A stretch of DNA of 42,389 nt from CALBZG01 sp964486295 (GTDB lineage Bacteria > Bacillota > Clostridia > Peptostreptococcales > Anaerovoracaceae), in the NCBI GenBank assembly GCA_964486295.1, contig CAZAMF010000014.1, positions 1 through 42,389 on the forward strand. The letters run 5' to 3'. The notes beneath the pieces were generated by a model. That model was not told where the DNA came from and ran no database searches. It saw only the letters and a list, made by a program, of their open reading frames with translations. Shown here piece by piece: positions 26,892 to 36,614 of the stretch. The position numbers and the translations under genes are program-made. Numbering within the stretch: the stretch's first letter is position 1; each line of letters begins with the position of its first letter.

Positions 26892-28241
26892 ATGAGAATC
26901 ACAGTAATTGGAACGGGATATGTTGGACTTGTAACGGGTGTTTGTCTTGCCGCCTATGGGAATGAGGTTGTCTGTGTAGATACAGATAGTGATAAAATAA
27001 GCAATCTAAATATGATGAAGCCTCAGATTTATGAACCCGGCCTTGAAGAAATGCTTGCTGATAACTTCAATGCAGGGAGGATCAAGTTCACTTTATCAAC
27101 AGCAAAAGCTTTGAAAGATACAGAAATTTGCTTTATATGTGTTGGAACGCCTCTTGGCGAAGATGGCAGAGCTGATCTGAACCATGTTCTTTCGGCAGCA
27201 AGAAATATCGGGCAGCATATAGCGGGGCAGTTAATAGTAGTCAATAAATCGACCGTCCCCGTTGGAACCGCAGATTTAGTTACAGAATCAATTAAAAAAG
27301 AATTAGCCCTCCGCGGTGTTGATTACGCATTTGAGGTGGTTTCTAATCCAGAGTTTTTAAAGGAAGGGGCGGCCATATCTGATTTTATGAGGCCGGATCG
27401 AATCATTATCGGAACAAGCAGCTCAGGTGTCCAGAAGAAAATGCATGAGTTGTACAAGCCTTTTATACTCAATACTGATAATTTTATTGTGATGGACATT
27501 AAAAGCGCTGAAATGACTAAGTATGCTGCAAACGCAATGTTGGCTACAAAAATATCTTTTATGAATGAACTATCTAACATCTGCGAAAGAACCGGCGCCA
27601 ATATTAACCGCGTTAGAAAAGGGCTTGGCAGTGATAGTAGGATTGGATATTCTTTTATCTATGCCGGCTGCGGCTACGGTGGAAGTTGCTTCCCCAAGGA
27701 TGTCAAAGCATTGATTAAGACTGGTATGGAGAACGATTATGAACCATTGATCCTGCAGGCGATCGAAACGGTAAACGAGCAGCAAAAGCAAATCATTCCA
27801 AACAAAATCGTTAAGAAATATGGCGATGATTTGTTTGGCTATACTTTTGGTGTTTGGGGCTTATCATTTAAACCCGATACGGATGATATGAGATATGCGA
27901 GCTCCATTACTATCATCAATGAATTAACTTGCCGTGGCGCAAAAGTAAAAGCATATGATCCAAAAGCTACGCATCAGGCGCAGTCTATATATTTGAAAGA
28001 TAATGATTTCGTGCAATATGTCGAAGATAAATATGAAGCATTGAAAGATGCTGATGCGATGATCTTGATAACAGAATGGAAAGAGTTTCGAAGCCCCGAT
28101 TTTAATGAAATAAAGAAGATGCTCAAGACGCCAGTTATTTTTGATGGACGCAATCAATATGATGCCGATTCACTGAAAGAAATCGGATTTGAATACCATC
28201 AAATCGGTGTTCCTCCTGTAAAATGGGAGCCTATCATATGA
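26892..28241 (+). CDS. ugd: UDP-glucose 6-dehydrogenase, 449 aa
   Basis: Oxidises UDP-glucose to UDP-glucuronate with two NAD+. N-terminal Rossmann motif GTGYVGLVTG, EPGLEEML, the conserved STVPVGTAD, NPEFLKEGAA, and the catalytic-Cys block CGYGGSCFPKDVKAL at about 260, then WGLSFKPDTDDMR. Length and motifs are normal for the UDP-glucose/GDP-mannose dehydrogenase family; the neighbouring UDP-glucuronate decarboxylase points to the UDP-glucose enzyme. SD AGGGGT lies before the ATG. It overlaps the next gene by 4 bp (ATGA), so the two sequential enzymes are translationally coupled. Confidence 0.95.
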   Translation: MRITVIGTGYVGLVTGVCLAAYGNEVVCVDTDSDKISNLNMMKPQIYEPGLEEMLADNFNAGRIKFTLSTAKALKDTEICFICVGTPLGEDGRADLNHVLSAARNIGQHIAGQLIVVNKSTVPVGTADLVTESIKKELALRGVDYAFEVVSNPEFLKEGAAISDFMRPDRIIIGTSSSGVQKKMHELYKPFILNTDNFIVMDIKSAEMTKYAANAMLATKISFMNELSNICERTGANINRVRKGLGSDSRIGYSFIYAGCGYGGSCFPKDVKALIKTGMENDYEPLILQAIETVNEQQKQIIPNKIVKKYGDDLFGYTFGVWGLSFKPDTDDMRYASSITIINELTCRGAKVKAYDPKATHQAQSIYLKDNDFVQYVEDKYEALKDADAMILITEWKEFRSPDFNEIKKMLKTPVIFDGRNQYDADSLKEIGFEYHQIGVPPVKWEPII

Positions 28242-29206
28242 AAAATATACTCATTACAGGTGGCGCGGGGTTTTTAGGATCTAATCTTTGCGAAAGATTA
28301 ATTAATAAGGGAAACCATATCATATGTATAGATAATTTTTATACTGGCCGTCATTCTAACATTGGCGGAATGATTAAAAATCCTTCGTTCGCGCTTATAG
28401 AATGCGACATAGAAAATGCTGTAGAACTAGATTTCAAAATACGCACAGTCATTCGCGGTGGAATAGATGAAATCTATAATTTGGCTTGTCCGGCAAGCCC
28501 TCCACAATATCAAAAAAGCCCCACAAAAACAATCAGAACCAATGTGATTGGAGCAATGAATATGCTCGATCTGGCAACGAAACATCATGCAAAAATATTG
28601 CAAGCAAGTACCAGTGAGGTTTACGGCGATCCCACGGTACACCCCCAACCTGAAAGCTATAGAGGGAATGTTAATCCAATTGGTGTACGAGCCTGCTATG
28701 ACGAAGGCAAGAGGTGTGCGGAAACACTCTTTTTTGATTATAATCGGGAGAATGGAACAAAGATTAAGGTAATCAGGATATTCAATACATTTGGCCCACG
28801 AATGGATCCAGAGGACGGTCGCGTAATATCAAATTTTATCATTCAAGCTTTGTCAAATAGAGATTTGACGATTTATGGAGACGGGAGTCAGACGCGCTCG
28901 TTTTGTTTTGTGGATGACCTGATTGACGGGATGATTAAAATGATGGGCAGCAGAGAAGATTTTTTAGGACCAGTAAATATCGGAAATCCGACAGAATTTA
29001 CTATCCTGGATCTGGCTGAAAAGATCATCAAAATGACTGGTTCTAGATCAAAAATAACCTTTATGCCATTGCCAGCGGACGACCCGACACAGCGGAAACC
29101 TATAATAGAATTGGCTGAAAGAGAATTAAATTGGTATCCTAAGATTTCATTGGATGAAGGCCTTAATAGAACAATTAAATACTATAAGAACTTACTTGAA
29201 GATTAA
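28238..29206 (+). CDS. UDP-glucuronate decarboxylase (UDP-xylose synthase), 322 aa
   Basis: Extended SDR that decarboxylates UDP-glucuronate to UDP-xylose or its 4-keto intermediate. NAD-binding GGAGFLGSNL at the N-terminus, NLACPASPPQYQ, the UXS-specific TSEVYGDP, the catalytic YDEGKR (Tyr and Lys of YxxxK), and RIFNTFGPRM. The start at 28238 overlaps the ugd stop; an upstream ATG at 28223 has no SD. The UXS family assignment rests on the TSEVYGDP/YDEGKR pair. Directly uses the Ugd product, so the glycan probably contains xylose or a related pentose. Confidence 0.92.
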   Translation: MKNILITGGAGFLGSNLCERLINKGNHIICIDNFYTGRHSNIGGMIKNPSFALIECDIENAVELDFKIRTVIRGGIDEIYNLACPASPPQYQKSPTKTIRTNVIGAMNMLDLATKHHAKILQASTSEVYGDPTVHPQPESYRGNVNPIGVRACYDEGKRCAETLFFDYNRENGTKIKVIRIFNTFGPRMDPEDGRVISNFIIQALSNRDLTIYGDGSQTRSFCFVDDLIDGMIKMMGSREDFLGPVNIGNPTEFTILDLAEKIIKMTGSRSKITFMPLPADDPTQRKPIIELAERELNWYPKISLDEGLNRTIKYYKNLLED

Positions 29207-29223
29207 CTATACGCGGGGGAATA

Positions 29224-30174
29224 ATGGATTTTAAACTTACAACTCCTGTTGTTTTTATTGTTTTCAATAGGCCAGAGACAACAGCCAGAGTATTTGAAGA
29301 AATAAGAAAAGCGAAACCCGAAACGCTCTTATTGATAGCAGATGGGCCTAGATATTATAAGCCGGGTGAAGAAGATAGATGTGAGCAAGTTAAAAGAATT
29401 GTAGAAAACATAGACTGGGACTGCACTGTGCTGAGGAATTACTCCGATAAGAATTTGGGCTGTAAAATTCGAATTTCCAGTGGCCTTGAGTGGGCCTTTG
29501 AAAATGTTGAGGAAGCTATTATACTTGAAGATGATTGTTTGCCAAATCAGACTTTCTTTAGGTTTTGTCAAGAACTATTGCAAAAATATCGCAATGATGA
29601 AAGAATAATGCATATCTCAGGAACGAATGTACATTCGAGTGAACTTGAGGACAAATATAGCTACTATTTTTCCGGACTAGCACAAATTTGGGGATGGGCG
29701 ACATGGAAGCGGTCTTTCAAAAATTTCGATGTTAAACTAAGTGATTGGCCATATAATCGCAATAGTGATTTTCTTAATCCGATTATATACGACTTGTGGT
29801 ATAGAAAATATGTTAGAGACGTTTTGACCGATATTTATAATGGATGCGTTGATACTTGGGATTATCAATGGAACTACTCGATTTGGAAAGAAGAGGGCCT
29901 TTGTATTAATCCTAATATAAATTTAATTTCAAATATAGGATTTGGTGAAGATGCAACCCATACGAAAAAAAAGAATACTTTTTCTGATAGATTAGTTTTC
30001 GATTTGGAATTTCCAATCAAACATCCTTCAACTATATCTAAAAATATTGAGTTGGATGTAAAGGAAATATCTAACAACCGACAAGATTGGAAATATAAAT
30101 TTTTGCCATATCCTGTTTTCAAAACATTAAAGTGGATTAGGAATAAAATGAGAAGGATAAAGTCATTGAGATGA
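29224..30174 (+). CDS. GT-A type glycosyltransferase (HlpA-like), 316 aa
   Basis: Nucleotide-diphospho-sugar transferase fold: TPVVFIVFNRPETTARVFEE at the start, KNLGCKIRISSGLEWAFENV, then EEAIILEDDCLPN with the acidic metal-binding motif EDD, and GLAQIWGWATWKRSF. This group is often annotated as hemolytic protein HlpA-like, but the sequence indicates a sugar transferase. No TM segment. It follows the UDP-xylose synthase gene by 17 bp and overlaps the next transferase gene by 4 bp (ATGA), so it belongs to the operon. Sugar specificity unknown. Confidence 0.8.
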   Translation: MDFKLTTPVVFIVFNRPETTARVFEEIRKAKPETLLLIADGPRYYKPGEEDRCEQVKRIVENIDWDCTVLRNYSDKNLGCKIRISSGLEWAFENVEEAIILEDDCLPNQTFFRFCQELLQKYRNDERIMHISGTNVHSSELEDKYSYYFSGLAQIWGWATWKRSFKNFDVKLSDWPYNRNSDFLNPIIYDLWYRKYVRDVLTDIYNGCVDTWDYQWNYSIWKEEGLCINPNINLISNIGFGEDATHTKKKNTFSDRLVFDLEFPIKHPSTISKNIELDVKEISNNRQDWKYKFLPYPVFKTLKWIRNKMRRIKSLR

Positions 30175-31379
30175 AAATACTGCAAATTAATACAGTCTGT
30201 GGATCTGGAAGCACGGGTAGAATTTCTGCAGATTTATGCAGAAAAATAACCGCAATGGACGAAATCTGCTTTGTTGCTTACGGGAGGGGAACCCATCCTG
30301 ATGATATAAATATATTTAAGATAGGCACTAAAATTGATCAATTATATCATGGGATTATGACCAGAATTTTTGATGACCATGGCTTTTATTCCAAGAAAGC
30401 GACTAAAAATTTAATAGAATTTATAAAGCATTTCGACCCGGATATCATTCATCTGCATAACATACATGGTTACTTTATAAATATTGAGATTTTGTTTAAA
30501 TACTTGAAAGAGTCAAATAAACCAGTGGTATGGACTCTGCACGATTGCTGGTCATTTACAGGACATTGTGCGTATTTTGAATATGCGCAATGCACTAAAT
30601 GGATGAAAGGCTGTTTTGATTGTCCTCAAAAGGAGGGGTATCCAAGCAGTAAAATTTTCGATAATAGCAGGAAAAATTATACACGGAAGCAGGAATTATT
30701 TAACTCAGTTAAGAATATGACAATTGTTACCCCTTCCTATTGGCTTGCAGACAGGGTAAAGAAATCATTTCTTCACTCACATCCGGTACGCGTTATAAAC
30801 AACGGAATACAGCTAGACATATTCAGGCCAGCTGTTAATCGAGAAGAATTAAAGCTTAAATATGGTTGCCTTAATAAATTCGTTACACTTGGAGTTGCAA
30901 ATATATGGGAAGAACGAAAAGGATTGAAATTCCTTTACCAGATAGCAGAAAGATCAGATATTGATACACAACTGATAATTGTTGGACTAGATGAACGACA
31001 TAAGCAGCAAGTTCCCAAGAATATTACAATAATACCGAGGACGAATAACCTTGAAGAATTAGCAGAGTTATATACGATGGCTGATGTTTATATTAATCCC
31101 ACTCTGGATGATAATTTCCCAACAACAAATATTGAAGCTTTAGCATGCGGAACTCCAGTCATAACATTCGATACTGGTGGCAGCCCTGAGATAATAGATG
31201 AAAAATGCGGAATAGTTGTTGAGAAAGGGAATGTCAATGGCATCCTCGATGCAATTCAGAGAATAAAAGAGGGAGCCATTCAAAGTACAGACTGTATTAA
31301 CAGGGCTCATTTATATAATAAAGAGGCCAAATATCAGGAGTATTTAACTTTATATAAAGAAATAATCAAGGTATTATAA
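30171..31379 (+). CDS. GT4-type glycosyltransferase, 402 aa
   Basis: GT-B fold transferase. N-terminal domain begins KILQINTVCGSGSTGRISAD with the glycine-rich acceptor loop, IIHLHNIHGYF, and VWTLHDCWSFTGHC. C-terminal donor-binding domain has GVANIWEERKGLKFL and the family-4 signature around NPTLDDNFPTTNIEALACGT and FDTGGSPEIID. This matches WcaC/colanic-acid-type transferases. It overlaps the preceding transferase gene by 4 bp. A 35-bp gap follows before manC, where base composition shifts to a higher GC content. Confidence 0.9.
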   Translation: MKILQINTVCGSGSTGRISADLCRKITAMDEICFVAYGRGTHPDDINIFKIGTKIDQLYHGIMTRIFDDHGFYSKKATKNLIEFIKHFDPDIIHLHNIHGYFINIEILFKYLKESNKPVVWTLHDCWSFTGHCAYFEYAQCTKWMKGCFDCPQKEGYPSSKIFDNSRKNYTRKQELFNSVKNMTIVTPSYWLADRVKKSFLHSHPVRVINNGIQLDIFRPAVNREELKLKYGCLNKFVTLGVANIWEERKGLKFLYQIAERSDIDTQLIIVGLDERHKQQVPKNITIIPRTNNLEELAELYTMADVYINPTLDDNFPTTNIEALACGTPVITFDTGGSPEIIDEKCGIVVEKGNVNGILDAIQRIKEGAIQSTDCINRAHLYNKEAKYQEYLTLYKEIIKVL

Positions 31380-31414
31380 ATCGTTTATTGCAATGTGAAA
31401 CTACGGAGGTAAAA

Positions 31415-32755
31415 ATGCACATCATACTCTTGTCAGGAGGTTCGGGGAAAAGGCTTTGGCCGTTGTCCAATGACATCCGGTCAAAACAATTCCTGCAGCT
31501 TTTACCAAATGGAAACGGAAATCTCGAGTCTATGGTGCAGAGAGTATACCGTCAGCTCAAGGAAGTTGGCGGCTGGAGTTCCATTACCGTGGCTGCAGGC
31601 GCAAGCCAAAAGGACCAATTGCAGGTCCAGCTTGGTCCGGATGTCAACATTGTAATAGAACCTGAACGCAGGGATACTTTTCCGGCTATAGCCCTTGCCT
31701 GCACCTATCTGGTGGACAAGTTCGGCGTTGGAGAAGAAGAACCGGTGGTGATCATGCCTGTCGATTCTTTCGTGGACATTGAATATTTTAATAATCTATC
31801 CAGATTTAAAGACATTCTGGAATCCGGAGCATGTCTGCTGGTTCTAATGGGAGCCTTACCTACCAGACCTTCTGAAAAATACGGTTATATTGTTCCGATT
31901 GATGGAGGAGCAGAAATATCTGATGTCAGCAAATTCAAGGAGAAACCCGATACGAAAGCCGCTGAGGAATTGATACGCCAGGGAGCGTTATGGAATTGTG
32001 GGGTATTCGGACTCAAACTCGGATACGTTCTGGATATTTTGAAGAGCAAATATGGCATCACAGACTTTTCATATACAACGATGAGAGAACAGTTTCTGAC
32101 CCTTAATAAAACCAGCTTTGATTATGAGGTCGTTGAACATGCGGATAAAATAAAAGTGCTTCGGTATACGGGATCGTGGAAGGACCTGGGGACGTGGGAA
32201 ACCCTGTCTGAGGAAACTGCTGAGGATATCACCGGCAATGCCAAGGCCGATGATTTTTGCATAGATACATATATCTACAATGAACTGGAAATCCCGCTGG
32301 TAGCGATGGGCTTGAAAAATACCGTCGTAGTGGCAAGTAACGATGGCATACTCGTGGCAGAAAAAGGCGAAACCTACCGGCTCAAGGATTATCTGAAGGA
32401 TATGGATAGCCGCCCGATGTATGAAGAAAAAAGGTGGGGCAGTTATAAAGTGATTGAGCATACATTTTATAAAGACGGCACAGAAGCGCTTACCAAAAAG
32501 CTGATGCTGAAGGCCGGCGGGCAAATCAGTTATCAATATCATAATCACAGAAAAGAAGTCTGGACGATCATCAGCGGAGAGGGTCTGCTCTATAAAGACG
32601 GGCTGAAAAAGGAAGTATCCGCCGGAGATGTCATCACGATTTCGGAAGGCGAAAAGCATGGGATTATGGGAATTACCGACATGGAGATGATCGAGGTCCA
32701 GCTTGGAAGCATGCTTGTGGAGGAAGACATTATCCGATTAGAGATGGAATGGTAA
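31415..32755 (+). CDS. manC: Mannose-1-phosphate guanylyltransferase / mannose-6-phosphate isomerase, 446 aa
   Basis: Makes GDP-mannose. Type II bifunctional architecture: nucleotidyltransferase domain with LLSGGSGKRLWPLS at residues 4-17, EPERRDTFPAIALA, FKEKPD and NCGVFGL; then a C-terminal cupin with GQISYQYHNHRKEVWTIISG typical of the isomerase half. ATG at 31415 is selected for its SD GGAGGT; an in-frame TTG 27 bp earlier has none. Feeds gmd and fcl directly downstream. The gene is visibly more GC-rich than those before it. Confidence 0.93.
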   Translation: MHIILLSGGSGKRLWPLSNDIRSKQFLQLLPNGNGNLESMVQRVYRQLKEVGGWSSITVAAGASQKDQLQVQLGPDVNIVIEPERRDTFPAIALACTYLVDKFGVGEEEPVVIMPVDSFVDIEYFNNLSRFKDILESGACLLVLMGALPTRPSEKYGYIVPIDGGAEISDVSKFKEKPDTKAAEELIRQGALWNCGVFGLKLGYVLDILKSKYGITDFSYTTMREQFLTLNKTSFDYEVVEHADKIKVLRYTGSWKDLGTWETLSEETAEDITGNAKADDFCIDTYIYNELEIPLVAMGLKNTVVVASNDGILVAEKGETYRLKDYLKDMDSRPMYEEKRWGSYKVIEHTFYKDGTEALTKKLMLKAGGQISYQYHNHRKEVWTIISGEGLLYKDGLKKEVSAGDVITISEGEKHGIMGITDMEMIEVQLGSMLVEEDIIRLEMEW

Positions 32756-32800
32756 CTGAATCAAAAGCGAATTTTGTTATAATATGGCAGGAGGAATAAG

Positions 32801-33883
32801 ATGGGTAAAGTTGCGTTAATCACAGGGATCACAGGCCAGGATGGATCATACCTTGCGGAATTTTTGCTGGATAAGGGGTATGAAGTTCATGGAGTGATCA
32901 GAAGGAGTTCTTCTTTCAATACTGATAGGATAGAACATCTGTATATTGATGAAGCGATCAAGGACATGCATGCCAAAAGAAAAATCGAGCTTCACTATGG
33001 CGACATGACGGATTCCACCAATCTGATCAGGCTTGTTAAAGAAATCCAACCGGATGAGATCTACAATCTTGCGGCGCAGTCCCATGTAAAGGTATCTTTT
33101 GAAGTGCCGGAATACACTGCCGACACCGACGGACTTGGCGTGCTGAGGCTTCTCGAGTCTGTAAGATTTCTCGATATGGCTGATAAAGTCAGGATCTATC
33201 ACGCATCTACTTCTGAGCTTTTTGGAAAAGTACAGGAGATACCGCAGAAGGAGACGACTCCCTTTTATCCGAGAAGCCCGTATGCATGTGCTAAATTGTA
33301 TGCATATTGGATCATTAGAAACTATCGGGAAGCATATAATATGTTTGCAGTGAATGGGATCCTGTTTAATCACGAGGGAGAAAGACGCGGAGAAACCTTT
33401 GTTACCCGTAAGATAACCCTGGCAGCTGCCAGGATAGCACGAGGCAAGCAGAAAAAATTATATCTTGGCAACCTTTCTGCAAAACGGGACTGGGGTTATG
33501 CCAGAGATTACGTAGAATGTATGTGGCTGATGCTGCAGACTGAAAAACCGGACGATTATGTGATCGCCACTGGAGAGACCCATACAGTGAGAGAATTTTG
33601 TGACTTGGCTTTTCGCGAAGCGGGGATCGAACTTGAGTGGCAGGGTGAAGGCATCAATGAGAATGCCATAGACAAGGCTTCCGGGGAAATCCTGGTTGAA
33701 GTTGACCCAAAATATTTCAGGCCAACCGAAGTTGATCTGCTGCTTGGAGATCCTTCCAAGGCAAAGACAGAACTGGGCTGGAATCCGACAACAACAAAAT
33801 TTGAGAATCTCATAAAATTGATGATGAAATCCGACATGGAGCTAGTTGAAAAGGAAGACCATATCAGGCAGGAATATTTTTAG
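32801..33883 (+). CDS. gmd: GDP-mannose 4,6-dehydratase, 360 aa
   Basis: Extended SDR converting GDP-mannose to GDP-4-keto-6-deoxymannose. GITGQDGSYLAEFLLDKGYE at the N-terminus, RRSSSFNTDRI, NLAAQSHVKVSFE, STSELFGKVQEIPQ, catalytic YACAKLYA, and NHEGERRGETFVTRKI, all hallmarks of Gmd. Length is typical. SD AGGAGG lies before the ATG. Its product is the substrate of the reductase-epimerase encoded next. Confidence 0.97.
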   Translation: MGKVALITGITGQDGSYLAEFLLDKGYEVHGVIRRSSSFNTDRIEHLYIDEAIKDMHAKRKIELHYGDMTDSTNLIRLVKEIQPDEIYNLAAQSHVKVSFEVPEYTADTDGLGVLRLLESVRFLDMADKVRIYHASTSELFGKVQEIPQKETTPFYPRSPYACAKLYAYWIIRNYREAYNMFAVNGILFNHEGERRGETFVTRKITLAAARIARGKQKKLYLGNLSAKRDWGYARDYVECMWLMLQTEKPDDYVIATGETHTVREFCDLAFREAGIELEWQGEGINENAIDKASGEILVEVDPKYFRPTEVDLLLGDPSKAKTELGWNPTTTKFENLIKLMMKSDMELVEKEDHIRQEYF

Positions 33884-33924
33884 AAAAAACGTTTTTTGCT
33901 GCAATAGCATTTTCGGAGGTCATG

Positions 33925-34860
33925 ATGGATAAAAAAAGCAAGATCTATATTGCTGGACATAAAGGTCTGGTTGGATCCGCAATAACAAGAAAGTTGATTG
34001 AAAAAGGTTTCGACAATCTTGTGTTGAGAAGTCATCAGGAGCTTGAGTTGACTGACAAAAAAGCAGTAGAAGGATTCTTTGCGTCAGAAAAACCGGAATA
34101 CGTATTCCTTGCAGCTGCAAAAGTGGGCGGGATCAATGCAAACAGTACTAAGCCGGCTGATTTTTTCTATATCAATTCTATGATACAGAACCATATTATT
34201 CACAGCGCTTATCAATTCGGTGTCACGAAGCTCCTCTTTTTAGGCAGTTCCTGCATATACCCCAAGCTTTGCCCTCAGCCTATCAAAGAAGAATATCTTT
34301 TATCAGGCTATCTGGAGGAGACTAACGAAGCTTATGCTCTTGCGAAAATAACCGGCCTGAAGATGTGCCAATATTATAACAAGCAATACGGCACGAATTT
34401 TATCAGCTGCATGCCAACCAACCTATATGGGCCTAACGATAATTTTGATCTGGAAACCTCCCATGTATTGCCTGCTTTGCTGTGCAAGTTTCATGAAGCG
34501 AAGATTTCAGGCAGCCCAAAGGTAGAGATCTGGGGCAGCGGAAATCCTTTGAGAGAATTTCTCCATGTGGATGATATGGCCGATGCCTGTGTCTTTTTAA
34601 TGGAACGGTATAGAGGGATGGAACATGTAAACATAGGAACCGGTAAAGAACTTACAATCAGAGAACTGGCTTTGCTAATCAAAGAAATTGTGGCATACGA
34701 GGGGGAACTCATTTTCAATGCAGACAAACCGGACGGAACACCGAGAAAGCTTCTCGATGTCTCAAAACTGAATAGCTTGGGTTGGAAGTACAACATCGAA
34801 TTGCCGGACGGGATCAGCAGCACATATAAATGGTTTTTAGAGAACGGGAAAGAACGGTGA
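33925..34860 (+). CDS. fcl: GDP-L-fucose synthase, 311 aa
   Basis: 3,5-epimerase/4-reductase completing GDP-L-fucose. NADP-binding GHKGLVGSAI, AAKVGGINANSTKPADF, the Ser/Cys block LGSSCIYPKLCPQPIKEEYL, catalytic YALAKITGLKM and GPNDNFDLETSHVLPALL are diagnostic. Of two adjacent ATGs (33922, 33925) the second is preferred because GGAGG is 5 bp from it and only 2 bp from the first. It follows gmd by 41 bp; together they indicate fucose, or a close 6-deoxyhexose, in the glycan. Confidence 0.95.
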   Translation: MDKKSKIYIAGHKGLVGSAITRKLIEKGFDNLVLRSHQELELTDKKAVEGFFASEKPEYVFLAAAKVGGINANSTKPADFFYINSMIQNHIIHSAYQFGVTKLLFLGSSCIYPKLCPQPIKEEYLLSGYLEETNEAYALAKITGLKMCQYYNKQYGTNFISCMPTNLYGPNDNFDLETSHVLPALLCKFHEAKISGSPKVEIWGSGNPLREFLHVDDMADACVFLMERYRGMEHVNIGTGKELTIRELALLIKEIVAYEGELIFNADKPDGTPRKLLDVSKLNSLGWKYNIELPDGISSTYKWFLENGKER

Positions 34861-34870
34861 AAGTAAATTA

Positions 34871-35692
34871 ATGGAAGAAAATCGTAAAATGGATGGAAAT
34901 ATCAAAGTTTCGATTATTACAGCCACCTACAACTCTGCATCGTCAATAGGCGATACGCTGCTTTCAGTGCTGGATCAGACCTACGGGAATATCGAGCATA
35001 TTATTGTGGACGGTGCGTCTTCCGATGAAACGATGAATATCGTGAAATTTTGTGAGCCTCGATATGAAGGCCGCTTACGTTATATCAGCGAGAAGGACAA
35101 TGGGATTTATGATGCACTGAACAAAGGAATATCTATTGCATCAGGTGATGTTATTGGATTTTTACATTCAGATGACTTTTTTTATAGCGAAAATGTTGTT
35201 GAAAAAATTGTTTCGGAGTTCGCGGGAGATCCATATTTGGAAGGGATATATGGAAATCTGGCTTTTGTCAGTGCTGAGGATACACAAAAGATCAAACGTA
35301 TCTGGATCGCCGGCAAAGGGAGCTTCCAGACGGGCTGGACCATACCTCATCAGACTCTTTACCTAAAAAAGGCTGTTTATGAACAATTTGGCGGATATTT
35401 GACAGACATGCGGAATGCAGCGGATAATGAGTTCATTTTGCGTGTTGTGAAAGACGGGAAAATCAAATTGGCGTATATAAATGAAATATTGGTCGTGATG
35501 AAGCTCGGCGGCGCAAGCACTAAAGATCTGAACAGCAGCAAACTGGGCTTTCAGGAGGTGCAGCGAAGCCTGGAGATGCACAACATTAAATTCCCTTACA
35601 TCGTGAATACGATCAGGCTTGTTAGCAAGATCAAACAGGTTCTGTATGCAAGGATCAAAAATCTGACTGGCGGAGAACGGGGGAAATCATGA
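34871..35692 (+). CDS. GT2 glycosyltransferase (WcaA/WcaE-like), 273 aa
   Basis: Family 2 transferase: VSIITATYNSASSIGDTLLS, IIVDGASSDETM, EKDNGIYDALNKGI and FLHSDDFFYS (DD metal site), then a C-terminal tail with no clear TM segment. The DNGIYDALNKG pattern is typical of enterobacterial WcaE-like or GDP-sugar-using transferases, so it may add fucose, but this is inference from position after fcl. SD is weak; an alternative start at 34889 (MDGNIK) is possible. It overlaps the next gene by 4 bp (ATGA). Confidence 0.88.
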   Translation: MEENRKMDGNIKVSIITATYNSASSIGDTLLSVLDQTYGNIEHIIVDGASSDETMNIVKFCEPRYEGRLRYISEKDNGIYDALNKGISIASGDVIGFLHSDDFFYSENVVEKIVSEFAGDPYLEGIYGNLAFVSAEDTQKIKRIWIAGKGSFQTGWTIPHQTLYLKKAVYEQFGGYLTDMRNAADNEFILRVVKDGKIKLAYINEILVVMKLGGASTKDLNSSKLGFQEVQRSLEMHNIKFPYIVNTIRLVSKIKQVLYARIKNLTGGERGKS

Positions 35693-36591
35693 GAATTCTG
35701 CTTACAGGCGCCACGGGACATTCCGGAAGGTGGTTTATCAAGAGGCTGGCAAAAGAGGGATTTGATGGTGAACTGGTCTGTATCGTCCGGGAAGGCCGCG
35801 ACCTCTATCACCTGAAAGAAAGCGGCTTGAATTTTACAGTGGTAAATTGCCCGGTGGAGGATGTCGATCAGTTAGAAATCGCCATGCAGGGAGTCGATAT
35901 CGTTCTTCATATCGCGGGCATACAAGTCAGTAATTATATCATGGAAGCTGTTTTGGCAAACCAAATTGAATGGACTATCTTAGTGCACACCACAGGCAGA
36001 TACTCCCGCTATAAAAGCGCGTCTGCGGAATATATCCGGATCGAAGATCAGATATTAAAAGACCGGACAAGAGGATTATACAAAAATGTCACAATAGTCA
36101 GGCCCACCATGATTTACGGATCTACAATGGATGCCAATATGCATAAGCTGATCCTTTATCTGAATAAGCATAAATTTTTCCCGCTTTTCGGCAAAGGACG
36201 GAATCTGATGCAACCGGTCCATGCCAGGGACTTGGGGAATGCATATTATGATATCATATCCAAACCGGAAACAACCAAAAATAAGGAATACAACTTACCC
36301 GGAAGGGAAGCGCTGCCTTATCGGGATATTATCAACACGGTATCAAAACTGCTTCAAAGTAAGAATATCATCATACAAATCCCTTTGGGGCTATCAATTT
36401 TTGCAGCCAGGGTCTATAACGGTTTGTTCGGCGATAAAGCGATTATTACGGTTGAACAGGTTCTTCGGATGCAGGAGCATAAAGATTTCTCTTATGAAAA
36501 GGCTTTTAGGGATTTCGGATATGATCCCATCAGCTTTGAACAGGGTATTTCGGAAGAAATCGCTGATATGAAAAAGGCGGGGCTGATCTGA
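35689..36591 (+). CDS. Atypical SDR/NAD-dependent epimerase-like protein, 300 aa
   Basis: Nucleotide-sugar-type Rossmann protein: GATGHSGRWFIKRLAKEGFD at the N-terminus, DIVLHIAGIQ, TGRYSRYKSASAEYIRIED (a shifted YxxxK-like region), TIVRPTMIYGS and MQPVHARDLGNAYYD. The pattern fits atypical SDR members that reduce or epimerise lipid-linked or nucleotide-linked sugars. The substrate is unknown. Last gene of the plus-strand operon; the stop lies 23 bp from the convergent phosphoglycosyl transferase gene, with no convincing terminator between. Confidence 0.83.
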   Translation: MRILLTGATGHSGRWFIKRLAKEGFDGELVCIVREGRDLYHLKESGLNFTVVNCPVEDVDQLEIAMQGVDIVLHIAGIQVSNYIMEAVLANQIEWTILVHTTGRYSRYKSASAEYIRIEDQILKDRTRGLYKNVTIVRPTMIYGSTMDANMHKLILYLNKHKFFPLFGKGRNLMQPVHARDLGNAYYDIISKPETTKNKEYNLPGREALPYRDIINTVSKLLQSKNIIIQIPLGLSIFAARVYNGLFGDKAIITVEQVLRMQEHKDFSYEKAFRDFGYDPISFEQGISEEIADMKKAGLI

Positions 36592-36614
36592 CATCTCAAA
36601 AAGTTCGTCAGAAT

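Noticed and set aside
32069..32659. 196-codon ORF antisense to manC
   Set aside because: It is a shadow of a well-recognised enzyme gene.
32778..32783. TATAAT just before gmd as an internal promoter
   Set aside because: The start of transcription would fall about 10 bp before the ATG and inside the SD, and no -35 fits.
33885..33898. AAAAAACGTTTTTT palindrome after gmd as a terminator
   Set aside because: The stem is only A-T with one CG step and lies inside an evident operon; too weak to call.
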